DNA from: Solanum dulcamara
Taxonomy: Eukaryota > Streptophyta > Magnoliopsida > Solanales > Solanaceae
DNA: 64,000 bases
Assembly (NCBI RefSeq): GCF_947179165.1
Contig: NC_077245.1
Coordinates: 38,805,286-38,869,285, forward strand
Direction of reading: 5' to 3'
Part shown: one piece after another, positions 1 through 11,800 of the stretch
Position numbering within the stretch: position 1 is the stretch's first letter
How the letters are laid out: every line of letters starts with the position of its first letter
Translations under genes and position numbers: made by a program
Notes under the pieces: generated by a model
The model's database searches: none
What the model was told of the DNA's origin: nothing
Seen by the model: the letters and a program-made list of their open reading frames with translations, nothing else

Positions 1-2411
1 CGAGTGTCCTCTAAATACCATTGTGGGCTGTCTCAAAAGTAATTTCAGGGACCCTAGACATGTATTAACGTAGGGCGAAATCATTTATGGGATCAAAAAC
101 ACTTAATCTCGTATAGTCTTTAAGACTTGGAGCCTGTACATTTGATCCCTCTTTAATATATACAAGTATGCAGGGAAATAATTCAACCACTGTCAAAGTT
201 CGATGTTCAAAAGTAAATAAGAAATATTTAAGAATGGAGTTATCCCGAAGTTTAGATTACACTTAACTTACAGCTAAACAGAGACATTCCCAAGAGAAGA
301 AAGAGAATAAGCTCTATGTAGTCTATACTTTCTTTCAGATGACCTTCATATACGTATTTCATATCTGGCCCATTATGGGGCTCGGTGAGCCATTATGGCA
401 CTCAAATTTCACTTTTGTACCAAATACATATCAAGAGAAGGGAAAGATAGTTTCCCATACACTACTCTTTTGCACGTAAAAGTCTTAACAGGCAATACTC
501 AATCCTTGTAGGGGTGTCAACACTTAACTGTAGTTAGGGATTATGGGGTGTACCTGGAGTTCTGGGAATGGAATTATTCCCACATTCCACATACAATTCA
601 CTTAAGGCTAAGACTTGCCAAAAGGAAAGAAAGATAACTGTATGTGCCTATACCAAAACATGCCACGAGAAAGCTTTACATACCTCTTGGGAGTTACCCT
701 TTATCCTGCTCGCCTCGTCGTCTTCTGAACCTATTCAAAATGAAATTAATAAAAATATCAACTACTCTTAGCTTTCCAGTATCTTAGGTTACACCTTAGT
801 AGTCATGGAATCTATTTCCTTAGTCGTTTCCTCGACTAGTTCTTTAGTTTGTTAAGGCGTTAACGAAAATTGGGCAGCACCTCCCCTATGATGTGCCCTA
901 TCCAAATTTACAATTAGGTTCCTAAGACCTACAGACAACCAACAACAACAACTTACAACAATTCACATCGACAATATACAACATAAACTCCAAATGACTT
1001 GTTCCAGAAATACGATATCAAAATAGGGTTTCTAATTTCCATTTGGCAAAACCTTTAACCGTACGAAGCGGGGGTCGTATGGATGCAACCAGAAGATCAC
1101 ATGCCTCATTTAGAACCTATTTATACCCTGAAATCACAAGCCCCACTCCTGCAGCAGCACCTCACAAGAACAACACTTCATTTCGACAACAATTCAACTG
1201 TAGCGACTTTAATTTAGTTTGCTTCGAACGTCAAGGGTTCCAATGATATTTACACACTTAAAGACACCTATAGGGCGTGTAACATGCTCAATAACCACAC
1301 CATAAAGCTCAAATTTAAAGGAGAATCCTTACCTTACCTGAAATTGGCCAAAACTAGCCAAATCGCAACTCGGAACTTCTTCGAACGCGCTGAAATTGAG
1401 CGGGCTGTTTGTGTTACTTCTTCACTGCCCCAAATTGAAATTTTATGTTATTAAACACCATTATATATCTGAGGGAAACTTAAAATAATTAATTCACAGA
1501 ACGAAACCCAGAGGCTTACCTCCAATAGCCAAACCCGTAGCCCCTCCTCTCTTGCCTCTAACGTTTTTCCTCTTATTTTTCTTCCAAATTTCAAATTGTA
1601 AAGCTGAAGTTTTGGTTCCGTAAACATCGTAAAATACATATATACATATCCACATTGTTGAGGAACACCGTAGATAATTAATTCATGGAGAAAAGTTGGA
1701 AAACTTACCTTAAACTTCTTCAACCATGGCTGCCCCTTCTTCTCACGTTTTCTCTCTATTCTTTTGGACTGATTTTTGGATAATGAACAAAAGAGTAGTC
1801 ACATAATACATATATATATGAGGTGACACATGTCAGCCCCTAAGGGTGACATGTGTTAGGCTCTTATTGGTCCACCTCAACCATGCGGCCAATGTGGTGC
1901 TGCCACGTGGCAGTGGGGTCCACCTCCCCCAAGCAGGTGTGTCACCTGCTTGACCCCAAGAAGGTGGGTCACCTGCTTGACCCCAAGTAGGTGGGTCACC
2001 TGCTTGACCCCAAGCAAGTGGGTCACTTGCCTGCTTGAGGTGCTGCCATGTGTCACCCTCCTAGGCTGCCACGTGTCCAATTTTTTTTCCTCCCTCGTGG
2101 GTTCGTATTCTCGTCTTATTTTAAGAGCCTATATAATCTATGCTACGCAAGCTTGGTACGTAGTCCAATAGCTTAAGTATGTAAGACTTCCAAGTTGGTA
2201 GCTTACGTAGGTAAATCGAGTCCTACGACTCATTACTTGGCCTCCAATTCCTTCCAGATTCTTATGACTTCATCTCCAACCTTCTATACTATGGGGTATC
2301 ACATTCTCCCTTCCTCAGAGTCATTCAATAGGGTCATAACTTAAGTGGCTCACATACTAGCTTCTAAGTAACTTAAGGAACCTTCCGAGTTCAAAGATGT
2401 GGGGTGTAACA
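1..2411 (-). repeat. Ty3/gypsy LTR, cut by window start, inserted in another LTR
   Basis: This is a minus-strand LTR of the window's dominant family; its 3' end (TGTCACGACC side) lies outside the window. It ends at 2411 with the reversed LTR start GGGGTGTAACA. The sequence then resumes in the middle of another LTR rather than at a purine tract, so this copy was inserted into the LTR at 2412-3244. The right-hand 5-mer is ATATC; its partner is off-window. The copy holds a 27-bp minisatellite, G-box motifs and a decayed leader ATG at 1725-1727 with a splice donor at 1707-1708. The small open frames here are LTR noise. It is probably a solo LTR, but the left end is needed to prove that. Confidence 0.75.
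1929..2038. repeat. 27-bp hairpin minisatellite in LTR promoter region
   Basis: About four tandem units of 27 bp, each with core AGGTGGGTCACCT flanked by CAAG and CTTG. Most units are near-perfect inverted repeats with a 3-nt loop. They sit in the LTR between its start and its TATA-like AT tract, next to CACGTG motifs. Confidence 0.85.
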
Positions 2412-3244
2412 ATATCACCGTAGGATACCTTAAATAATTAATTCACAGAATAAAATCGGAGGTTTACCTCTCCTTGGCCAAATCCGTGACTAGTCTCTCT
2501 TTTTCTCTAGCTTTGTCTAGCTTTTTTGGCTAAGTATAGATGCTGAAAATCAGAAGTTAGTCATCAAGACCTACATATGTACCTCCTTAGGAGGTGACAT
2601 ATGTCAGACCCTAAGGGTGACACGTGTCCAGCCCCTATTGGGCCACGAATCCATGCCATGCCCCCTAGGCTGCCACGTGGCGAGGTGGGGCCCACCCTCA
2701 AGCAGGTGGGTCACCTACTTGACCCTAAGTAGGTGCATCACCTGCTGCCACATGTCACCTTCCCTTGCTACCATGTGTTTCCTTCTCTTTCCGCCATGTG
2801 TTGCCCCCTCTCGCTGCCATATGTCACTCCCATTTGCCGCCATGTGTACCTCTCACGTGCTGCCATATGTCAAGTAGGAGCATCACCTACTTAGTCGAAG
2901 TAGGTGCATCACTTGCTTACTTCTTCTTCGTGGGTTTGTAATTTCGTCTTACTTTAAGGACCTATGTAATCCTTGCTACGTAAGCTTGGTATGAACTCAA
3001 GTAGCTTAGGAATGTAAGATTTTTAAGTTGGTAGCTTTCGTACGTAAGTCGAGTCGTACGACTCATCACTTGGCCTCCAACGCCTTCCGACTTCTCATGA
3101 CCCTATTTCCAACCTTCCCCACTATGGGGTATCACATTCTCCCTTCCATAGAGTTGCTTGATAGTGTCGTAGATTATCCGGCTCACATGAAAACTTCTAA
3201 CAAGCTTAAGAGACATTCCAAGATTAAGAGTGTGGGGTGTAACA
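2412..3244 (-). repeat. 3' LTR portion of element B1
   Basis: This is the remainder of the minus-strand 3' LTR of element B1, interrupted by the LTR ending at 2411. It carries the U3 half of the LTR, with imperfect G-boxes, hairpin repeats and AGGTGCATCACCT variants. It ends in GGGGTGTAACA directly against a polypyrimidine run that is the reverse of the purine tract. The join to an internal region marks it as a real element end and not a solo LTR. Confidence 0.8.
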
Positions 3245-3258
3245 TCTTTCCCTCTTTT
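3245..3258 (-). other. Polypurine tract of element B1
   Basis: On the minus strand this is a purine run of the AAAGGGAAAGA type lying immediately upstream of the 3' LTR start. This is the usual plus-strand priming site of Ty3/gypsy elements. It is less pure than the tracts at 43048 and 62846. Confidence 0.7.
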
Positions 3259-3339
3259 AGAACATTCATCCTCGAATGTTGTTTAATCTTATAAGATCTT
3301 ACCAAGACTTTGGGGACTCTCAATATCAGTTTTCACCCA

Positions 3340-3960
3340 TAGGTCTCCTACTCGTCAACACCATTGATTTAGGAGTTTAGATTACCTGTAGATGTAGGGA
3401 ACCCCTCCGAATATTTTTCTCCATCTTTATTTCATCACATGCTTCGATGGGAGCCACGTCCTTAGTTTGCAACTTTCTAATTTGCTGACCCAAGATGGAG
3501 ATAGTTCGCTACTCATAGGATAACGTTTCTGTTATGTAGATCTTATCCACAGAGAATATTCTACGGGGTTGCTCAAATATTTGCAGAGCATTGATCCGTA
3601 AAATCTAACTGTATTGCTTCTAATCGGATGGTAGGTCCAACTTATAGGCAACTTTGCCTATTCTACAAATGATCCGATAAAGACCAATGTATCCCCTTCT
3701 TGCCGAATTTTATTAAACCTTTCCTTGGTGACGCTTTCACAAATACTCAGTCATCCACTTCAACTCGAAAGGTCGACGCCAACTATATACGTATGACTTT
3801 TGTTAACTCTGGGTTTCTAATAGTTTTTTCCTGAATAAGCTTTACTTCATCAATAACTTGCTGGATCACCTCTGGGCCTATCTATTAGTCGAAGGGCAAA
3901 ATATCGTACTAGAATTCACCTAATCTTACTCTTAGTATACCAATGTTTGTAGGCTGCACA
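3340..3960 (-). pseudogene. Integrase remnant of element B1
   Basis: Read on the minus strand, the stretch around 3840-3920 matches, nearly base for base, the integrase-core segment of element B3 at 62236-62320 (a decayed STAFHPQTDGQAER-like region). The stretch at 3460-3680 corresponds to the integrase C-terminal part containing the MLRK-like motif. Frames are broken by several stops and frameshifts. The assignment rests on alignment by eye to the better-preserved B3 copy. Confidence 0.6.
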
Positions 3961-5937
3961 ACTATTCTTGTGCAATTTACATGAAGTGCGTTCCATTTTA
4001 GTCATAGTCCTTTCTGTTCTTGGCTTACTCTGCTCTACATGTGTCATTGTACGAACATGCACTTATAGTCTCTTTTGTCGTACTTGTTTCACTTCATTCA
4101 CTTACTCTTAAGTTTTCTCATATTCTAATATAAGAGAGATTCTTTATCCCTTCTCTTTTGCTACTTGTATATCACAATGCCAGTAGCCAGTAACTCTATT
4201 ACTAACATCCTGACCTTTAGTCAAGTGTAGCCTGGCTATCTCTTACAATATCTTTAAGTTCTCATTGTGATTTCCTTGTCGTATTCATCCCCTTTATATG
4301 CACTCATTCTTTGAGGTTATACTATTCAAGGTCCTTACTAATAATTCTTAACACTGTGTTCAGTGCCATGGCTCCTATCCGTTCATAGTTGACTTTTAAA
4401 TCCTGTCAACTCGTGCCACTATAGGATCTCACTTAAAGCCACTTCTCCCCTTTAGGGTGTACCCATGTCACTATCTGTTTGTGTTCTACTTTATGCCCTT
4501 ATTTCCAATTTTTAAATGTGTACGATTCTTTTCCAACATCGTTGGTATACTGCGCCATATCTATGCCTTCCTTTATCTCCCCATACCTTTAATTGTCCAT
4601 GTACGACGTCTTAACCTAATCGTGAGGTGCTGATCTAGTCTAATTGTTGGTACTCGAGTCATGTATACACAATTCTTCTTTATGCCTCATGAGCTTCCAT
4701 CATTGTCGTGTGTCTGATGCTCACTTTCTCAATGGCATATCGAGCTTGACTCAATAATAGGTCTACCTTAACAACATCTTGTTGTACTGCCCCTTGAAAT
4801 TTATAACTATACATTGTCCTTTCGTTCCGTCCTTGTATTTAGTTACTTATGTCTATCTTGGGTGCCTCTGTTAGAACTTCCTTACTAAGATTTACTTATT
4901 CTCATAATGACCTTCGTTATATTCACATGGTATCCTGTTCGCATTCAGTCCCATAGTATAACACTGCTTGACCTTCTTCACGATTCTTACTATGGGTTAC
5001 TTACCCTTCTTAGCTAGTCTTATCCTTAATATCTCACAAGCTGTCTTATTAACATTTCATTTCCATCACAATTTTTTTCCCTTGCACTCTTATCTTAATC
5101 AAACTGTTACTTCTTTCAACTATAACTCGTCATAGTTTATCCCTATGTATCAATTCAGACGATGCCTTACTATATCGTTTTATCCAAATCTATTAATCTT
5201 CTCTAAATCATCCTCTTTGGCTTATAGTTCTTTTCCAACTTCGTTCTACTAGACCAGTATCGACCTCTTAGTTTCTATTGCCATCAATTCAGTAATTAAC
5301 TTATTTCTCAAGGTCATTCATACTCGTTTAGTAGAATATCATCATTGTTGTGGGCACAACCTTTCAAGACATACTACAACCCTGTATCTCATTCTTTCTT
5401 ATGTCTAAGAAAATTTGGGCAGAGTTTCCTCTGTATTTCTTACTATCTCAACACCTGAACATAGAAAATGCCAATAGTGCCTCACAGGGCACACATATAT
5501 ATTCACATCATATCATATCGCAGCCACACAAGGTGCCCACAATTAGCAGTATGAAAATGGACTTACCTCATATGTCCACTCGAACTGCACCTGTTGTACT
5601 TTCTTGTTTACTTTTCTTTTCATTTTTCGACTTTACATATCAATCGTATTTCAATACCTTACCTGATGTATATCTTTCATGCCTTTACTTACCTGCGTGC
5701 TCTGTAACTTTAAATATCGTCAGTCACTTTCTTCTATGGATGTTGTCCTCCTGCTAAAATTACAGGTTAGTATGAAGAATTTCACTCCCTATAACTCGGC
5801 TCTATTGCACGATCTTAGATATGAAAGAAAGTAATATCCTAAATGTCCTGTAGCCTTCTGTCTATAGATTTGGTGCACAACACACCGATAAACAAGACTC
5901 TACTAGACACGGTCTATAGACATTTCAAGGATGAACT

Positions 5938-5949
5938 GCTCTGATACCA
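5938..5949 (-). other. Primer binding site (initiator Met tRNA), element B1
   Basis: The minus strand reads TGGTATCAGAGC, the exact complement of the 3' end of plant initiator-methionine tRNA, four bases inside the LTR boundary. It marks the 5' end of the internal region and fixes the element's orientation. Confidence 0.9.
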
Positions 5950-6668
5950 CTTCTGTCATGATCCAACCCCGTGGGCTGCAATTGGGGTCCGACTTTGACC
6001 CCCGTATATGTATCTATCAGATGTAACAATCAATATAAAAACTATACATAACAACCCGATGGGGCATAACATTTTCATATACTTATAGCCTCTTTCATTT
6101 GTATCCTATCATGAAAGGGCGTGCAAGCCGACAGGGCTGCCATAGTATCTTAATATTTACAATACATCATGTAGACATAACTGAACATAACTTACACGTA
6201 TAACCCACACACATGTCTACAGACCTCTAAGAATATTAACAGTACCATATAGCAGGACATGGCCCCCATCGTACCCCTGAATAAATAAATATATATATTA
6301 GAAGGTCAGTACCAAAAGCTAGGCTCTAGAACAGTGGAGTACTTCAGACATAGCTGAGTGGAAATCCTAAGTTGGTGGATCCCTGAAATGAACATCTGTA
6401 CCTGCGGGCATGAAATGCATCCCCCCGAGGAAAGGAGGGTCAGTACGATATATGTACTAAGTATATATAGCATAAAACATCATAACTGAGACAACAGTTG
6501 AAATAGGGATGTAGGGGGCAAGTATAATATTTAGCCATCTATCGTACCTGTATCTTATAAAATAAAGGCATACATGCTATCATCACATACTGTATCCGGA
6601 CCGTTCGAGGACTTGTATAATAACTACATCATTTTTTCATCATAAGAACATATATACCATTAGCGCTG

Positions 6669-6911
6669 TGGAACATACAGTCCGATCCATGTATATACAA
6701 AGTACACACCAAGGAACGACAGCCCGATCCATGTATCTTATAATAATACTGAGGAACGACAGCCCGATCTGTATATTGTATAATAATGCCAAGGAACGAT
6801 GGCCCGATCCGTATATTGTTTAACAATGCCGAGGAACGATGGCCCGATTCGTATATCGTATAACAATGCCAAGGTATGATGGCCCGATCCTTAAACAACA
6901 CAACTTGCCAT
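6669..6911. repeat. 40-bp minisatellite in B-type LTR
   Basis: Units begin with AGGAACGA-like sequence at 6712, 6752, 6792, 6832 and 6872, in exact 40-bp register, with a diverged unit before them near 6669. Each contains GGCCCGATCC (or CAGCCCGATCC). The array is cut by the solo LTR inserted at 6917, and the repeat motif resumes after it at 12743. Single or paired units occur in other B-type LTRs, for example 18782-18845 and 38540-38600. Confidence 0.9.
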
Positions 6912-8559
6912 AGAACTGTCATGACTCAACCCCGTAGTCCTTGACTGGGGTCCGACCTGGACCCCCGTATACCTAGCTATCAAGTGTGTTCAAATTGAAC
7001 TGTAAATAAAATAATATCATGTAACAGAGCCCTACTGGGCGATAATATTTTCATAAACCTGTAGCCCTTTTCGTTTGTATCAGAACATGACAGGGCACAC
7101 AAGCCGACAAGGCTGCCATAACATAATAACATATATTATATATCATGTAGACCCAGCTGAATCAAACTGACATACACAACCCACATATACATGTCTGCAG
7201 ACCTCTAAAAATATTAACGACAATATATGGTGGGACAGGGCCCCTGCCGTACTCCTGAATAGACACAACAATTTTACACATCAATGGTCCGTATAAATAA
7301 CTAGACTTCGATACAATGGAGCCTCTTCAACTGAGCTGAATGGAATCCTAAGCTGACAGACTCCCAAAACCTGTACCTGTACCTGTGGGCATGAAACGCA
7401 GCCCCCCGAAGAAAGGGGAGTCAGTACGATATATGTACTGAGTATGTAAAACATAACATAATGCCACTGGAAGCATATCTGAAGTAGAGAAGCAGGGGCT
7501 AAAATATCAAAATTTGAAATCTGTACCTGTACTCAGTGAATCATGAAAGCATGCATGCTCAATTTATACATTATAGCTGGCCCTTTTAGGGATCCGGGGT
7601 ATCACATCTGTAGGACCATCATAGGCCCGACGCCATCACCACCTTATTACAACACATCATCATATATATATACATATGTACCCGACCCTTTAGTGAGGGG
7701 CTCGGTGGATAATGCAGTGAGTTGTGCATGATAACGTACCAGGCCTAGGACTCGGTGAAAGAAGGGTTATAATATACACGAATAGAGTCGTGAGTAACTA
7801 TATGCAATTTAAATTGACATTAGAGACTCAACTATGTAAGAGGACTAAGCTATAGTCTAGGGATTCAAGTCATAGTATACTAGATGTATACTAAAGTATT
7901 AGGGGCTACATTAATTAGCATCTCGAGGTCCCTAGATGTATACTAAAGTATTACTATTCACTTAAGAACTCCAGAGTATTTGCCTTCGTATAGTCCTATG
8001 ACTAGGAGTCCGTATATTCATTAAGTCCTCAGTATATAAATGATTCAAGGCAAGTAGCTTAACTATCATAAAAGCTCAACATTCAAAACTGAATAAAAGA
8101 CATTCAGGGATGGAATCACTTTAGAGATTATATCACTATTTACTTACCTCTACGACATGCCAAAAGAAGAGAAGGCATAGGTGTTACACCCCACCTTTTT
8201 TAAACTCGAAATGTCTCATAAGTTCCTTGAAAATTATCATGTGAGCCGGATACGTTACGATACTATCAAATGACTCCAAGGAGGGGAGGATGTGATACCC
8301 CATAGTAGAGAAGGTTGGAGATGAAGTCATAAGAATCCGAAAGGAATTGGAGGCCAAGTAGTGAGTCGTAGGACTCGATTTACCTACGTAAGCTACTAAC
8401 TTGGAAGTCTTATATACTTAAGCTATTGGAGTACGTACCAAGCTTCCGTAGCATGGATTACATAGGCTCTTAAAATAAGACGAGATTACGAATCCACGAG
8501 GGAGAAGAAAAAAGTAACACATGGTAGCCAATGGAGGAGTGCCACATGGCAGCAACTCA

Positions 8560-8740
8560 AGCAAGCAGGTGACCCACCTGCTTGGGGTCAAGTATGTGAC
8601 CCACTTGCTTGGGGGAGATGGGCCCCACTGCCATGTGGCATCCCCTAATTGGTTGCATAGATATGGTGGCCCAATCACGGCTGGACACGTGTCACCCTAG
8701 AGGGATGACACATGTCACCCCCATAAACACCCTATATATG
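8560..8740 (+). promoter_or_regulatory. LTR core promoter with hairpin repeats, G-box and TATA
   Basis: Two AGGTG/CACCT hairpin units (8565-8615) are followed by a CACGTG G-box at 8686-8691 in a GACACGTGTC palindrome and a TATATAT box at 8733-8739. The order is the same in every LTR. Transcription should start near 8765, in the element's direction. Confidence 0.55.
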
Positions 8741-8832
8741 TGTGTATTGTGACTAAGTATCTCATTCTTAGCCAAAAATTCAGCCAAGAACAAGAAAAGA
8801 AAAATGTAGAGAGGAAGAGAAAGAAGGCATCC

Positions 8833-8858
8833 ATGGTTTCTAAGAAATTAAGGTAAGT
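8833..8858 (+). promoter_or_regulatory. LTR leader mini-ORF ending at a splice donor
   Basis: ATG at 8833 in a good context (CCATGG) opens a seven-codon frame, MVSKKLR, whose last bases form AAG|GTAAGT (donor GT at 8853). The same arrangement recurs at 48559, 56245 and 63514 on the plus strand and at 31430 on the minus strand. Confidence 0.5.
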
Positions 8859-11800
8859 TCTTCACTTTTGTTCCGTAAATTAATTATCTACGGTGTTGTC
8901 TAAGCACGTGGAGGTGTATATATATATTTTACGATGTCTACGGAATTAATTCTTCAGCTTGGAACTTGAGAGGAAGTTGAATGAACAAAGAGGAAAAACG
9001 TTAAAAACTAGTTAACGAACCCGTTTTTGGAGGGGACAGTTGTTAGTAATATTGGTATAACTTCTTGTGTATAGCTTTGTTTTAGGTGATTCAATATGTT
9101 TTAGAAAGGTATTTCATAGTTATATAACTTTTATTTAAACTTTCAAATCCAGTTTTTCTTTTAGCTTCTCGAAAAATGGTGATGACGTGTAGAGGAGGTA
9201 CTGCCGAGATTTTATTTTTGGAAATCTTACACGGATTGCTGTTGGTGTTTTGGGCATATATTTTTGTTAAAAATTGATGTAGGGGTGATTCGAAATTTTA
9301 TGTGACCCTAAGACACATGTATATAACTTTCATGAAGGACGTAAATCCTGTTTCCCTCCATTACCCCTTCGAAATGAAGCGATAAGGTAAAACAGTAAGC
9401 TATCCAGAATTCACATTTTGATAGTTTTGAGTGAGTTGTTGCTACAGGGGTGTAATGTATTGTTGCAGGGCCTAAATGCATTCTAAAAGTGATGTATATT
9501 ATGCTGGTTTCAGCCACACGACCCCTCATTGCGTATAATGAAAGGCATTACAAAATAAAGGCTAGACGCCCTATTGTGATATCGTATTTTTGAATAAGTC
9601 ATTTGGAGTTTATGTTGTATATTGTTGGTGTGGATTACTTAAACATATGTTGTAGGTTGTTGTTGTTGGTTGGATGTAGGTCTTAGGGACCTAATTGAAA
9701 ATTTAGATAGAATTTTCGTTAACGCCTTAACAAACTAAAGAACTAGTCGAGAAAACGACTAAGGAAATAGATTCCATTAATACTAAGGTGTAACCTAAGA
9801 TGCTGGAAAGCTAAGAGTAGTTGATATTCGTATTACTTTCATATTGAATAGGTCCAGAGAACGATGAGACGAGAAAGATAAAGAGTAACTCCCAAGAGGT
9901 ATGTGAAGCTTCTCTTGGTATGTTTTTGGTATAGGTATGTAAAGCCTATCTTTTCTCTTTTGGCATGTCTTAGATGTAAGCAGGATATGATATGAGCTTT
10001 GGGGGTAATTCCATTCCTAGGTTCTGAATATGACTTCAGGATCCCCACTCACTTTTGAATGTTAAACTTTAAAGTAGTAAGCTACTATCTTTAAGTCTTC
10101 TATATGACTGTATAACAATTGATTCGACTAAACTCTTGTTTGTAAAAAAGAAAGGCTATGAGATAATCACTACTCGGACTGCTATAAGATATTTCACATT
10201 GGCATACGTCTAATATTTCTAAAAACTCTTTTTTACATAGTCCTTAGTGACAGTGAGAGAGTATACGTCAGATACCTTCTGCCCTGATCCCCAGGTGATG
10301 GTTCACTTGATGACTTCATTGAGTCTCAGATAATGATTTAAACTGTGTTTTGTTTCTCACTACTCTACTCGTGTATACTATAACAATTTTTTCATCGAGT
10401 CCCGGGCCGGGTCTATTATCGTGCACAACTCACTGCATTGTCCATCGAGCCCTTCACTAGAGGGTCAGGTACGTATGTATATATATATAATAATGATGTA
10501 TTGTAATAAGGTGATGATGGTGCGGGGCCTGATACTGATACTACAGATATGATTCATCGGATCCCTGAAAGGGCCGGCTATATTATATAATTTGAGCATG
10601 CATGCTTTTATGACTCACAGAGTACAGGTACAGGGTTCTAATTTTGATAGTTTATCCCCTGTTTCTCTACTTCAGATATGCTTCCAGTTGTATTATTTTA
10701 TGTTTTACATACTCAGTACATATGTCGTACTGACCTCCTTTCTTCGGAGGGCTGCGTTTTAATGCTCGGAGGTACAGGTATGTGTTTTGGAAGTCCGTCA
10801 GCTTAGGATTCTGCTTAGCTCAGCCGGAAGAGGCTCCATTGTATTGGAGCCTAGTTTTGGCACTAGCCACTGATGTATATCATCGTTTTATTTATTTAGG
10901 GTTATGGAGGGGGCCCTGACCCGCCACATATTGTCATTATTATTTTTAGAGGTCTGCAGACATGTATATGTGGGTTGTGTATATCAGTTTGATTCAGCTG
11001 GGTCTACATGATATATGATATACGTGATTATGTTATGGCAGCCTTGTCGGCTTGCGTGCCTTGTCATATTGTGATACAAACGAAAAGGGCTACAGGTTTA
11101 TGAAAATGTTATCGCCCAGTGAGGCTCTGTTGTATGATATTATCTTATCTACGATTCAATGTGACCACAGCTAATAGATATGTGTATGGGGGGTCCAGGT
11201 CGGACCCCAGTCGCGGCCTATGGGGTTGGGTCGTGACAATAGGCTTCACATACCTCTTATGAGTTACTCCTTATCCTGTTCGCCTCGTCCATCCTTTGAA
11301 CCTATTCAACATGAAAGTAATACGAATATCAACCACTCTTAACTTTCCAGCATCTTAGGTTGTACCTTAGTATTCATGGAATCTATTTCCTTGTTCGTCT
11401 CATCGGCTAGTTCTTTAATTGGTTAAGGCGTTAACGAATATTGGGCAGCATCTCCCCTATAATGTGCCCTATTCAAATTTCCAATTAGATCCCTAAATAC
11501 TAAAGCCAACCAACAACAACAATCTACAACATAAGTTTAAGCAATTCACACAAACAATATACAACATAACCTCCAAACGACTCGCTCGAAATTATGATAT
11601 CAAAATGTGGTTTCTAGTTTCCATTTTATAAAACCTTTACCCGTACGAAGAGGGGGGGGGCATGTGGCTGCAACCAGAAGCTCCCCCACATCATTTAGAA
11701 CATATTTATACCCTGCAACGCGCACCACACAACCAGCAGCAGCCTCCACACACACAACGCCTCATTTCGACTACAATTTAATTACGACGACTTCAATTTT

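Larger units (their letters stand above)
3245..5953 (-). mobile_element. Type B internal region of element B1 (decayed Ty3/gypsy)
   Basis: A 2.7-kb internal region read right to left: PBS at 5938-5949, the conserved leader with splice-like signals (about 5400-5700), a long non-coding-looking stretch, an internal purine tract at 4442-4453, then integrase remnants near 3340-3960. It matches the B copies at 34133-37599 and 59159-62859 but is shorter. The 5S-derived block of those copies is not recognisable here: sequence near 4080-4110 matches the B flank and then diverges. I recognise no gag, protease, reverse transcriptase or RNase H. The 135-codon frame at 5350-5757 runs opposite to the element and is not credible. 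Confidence 0.75.
8177..11243 (+). mobile_element. Plus-strand solo LTR with perfect target duplication ATAGG
   Basis: A complete LTR, TGTTACACC to GTCGTGACA (8182-11238, 3057 bp), lies in the opposite orientation to its host LTR. It is flanked by ATAGG at 8177-8181 and 11239-11243. The host sequence (the GGCTTCACATACCTC region) joins cleanly across it. Both ends are intact TG...CA, which makes it one of the younger insertions. Solo LTRs of this kind arise by recombination between the two LTRs of a full element. It contains the LTR promoter and a leader ATG (see the next entries). Confidence 0.93.

Noticed and set aside
1950..2040. CRISPR-like array of regular repeats
   Set aside because: The repeats are contiguous, without unique spacers, lie in a plant LTR and vary in number between copies: a minisatellite.
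1877..2171. Repetitive peptides (VTHLLGVKQ or TPRRWVTCL repeats)
   Set aside because: They are translations of the 27-bp hairpin minisatellite in the LTR promoter on both strands.
5350..5757. 135-codon frame in element B1
   Set aside because: It runs antisense to the type B leader, and the matching frame at 59355-59561 on the other strand is broken; hydrophobic runs come from pyrimidine-rich sequence.
6629..6922. 97-codon frame with repeated peptide units
   Set aside because: It is the translation of the 40-bp array; similar frames are absent from other LTR copies.
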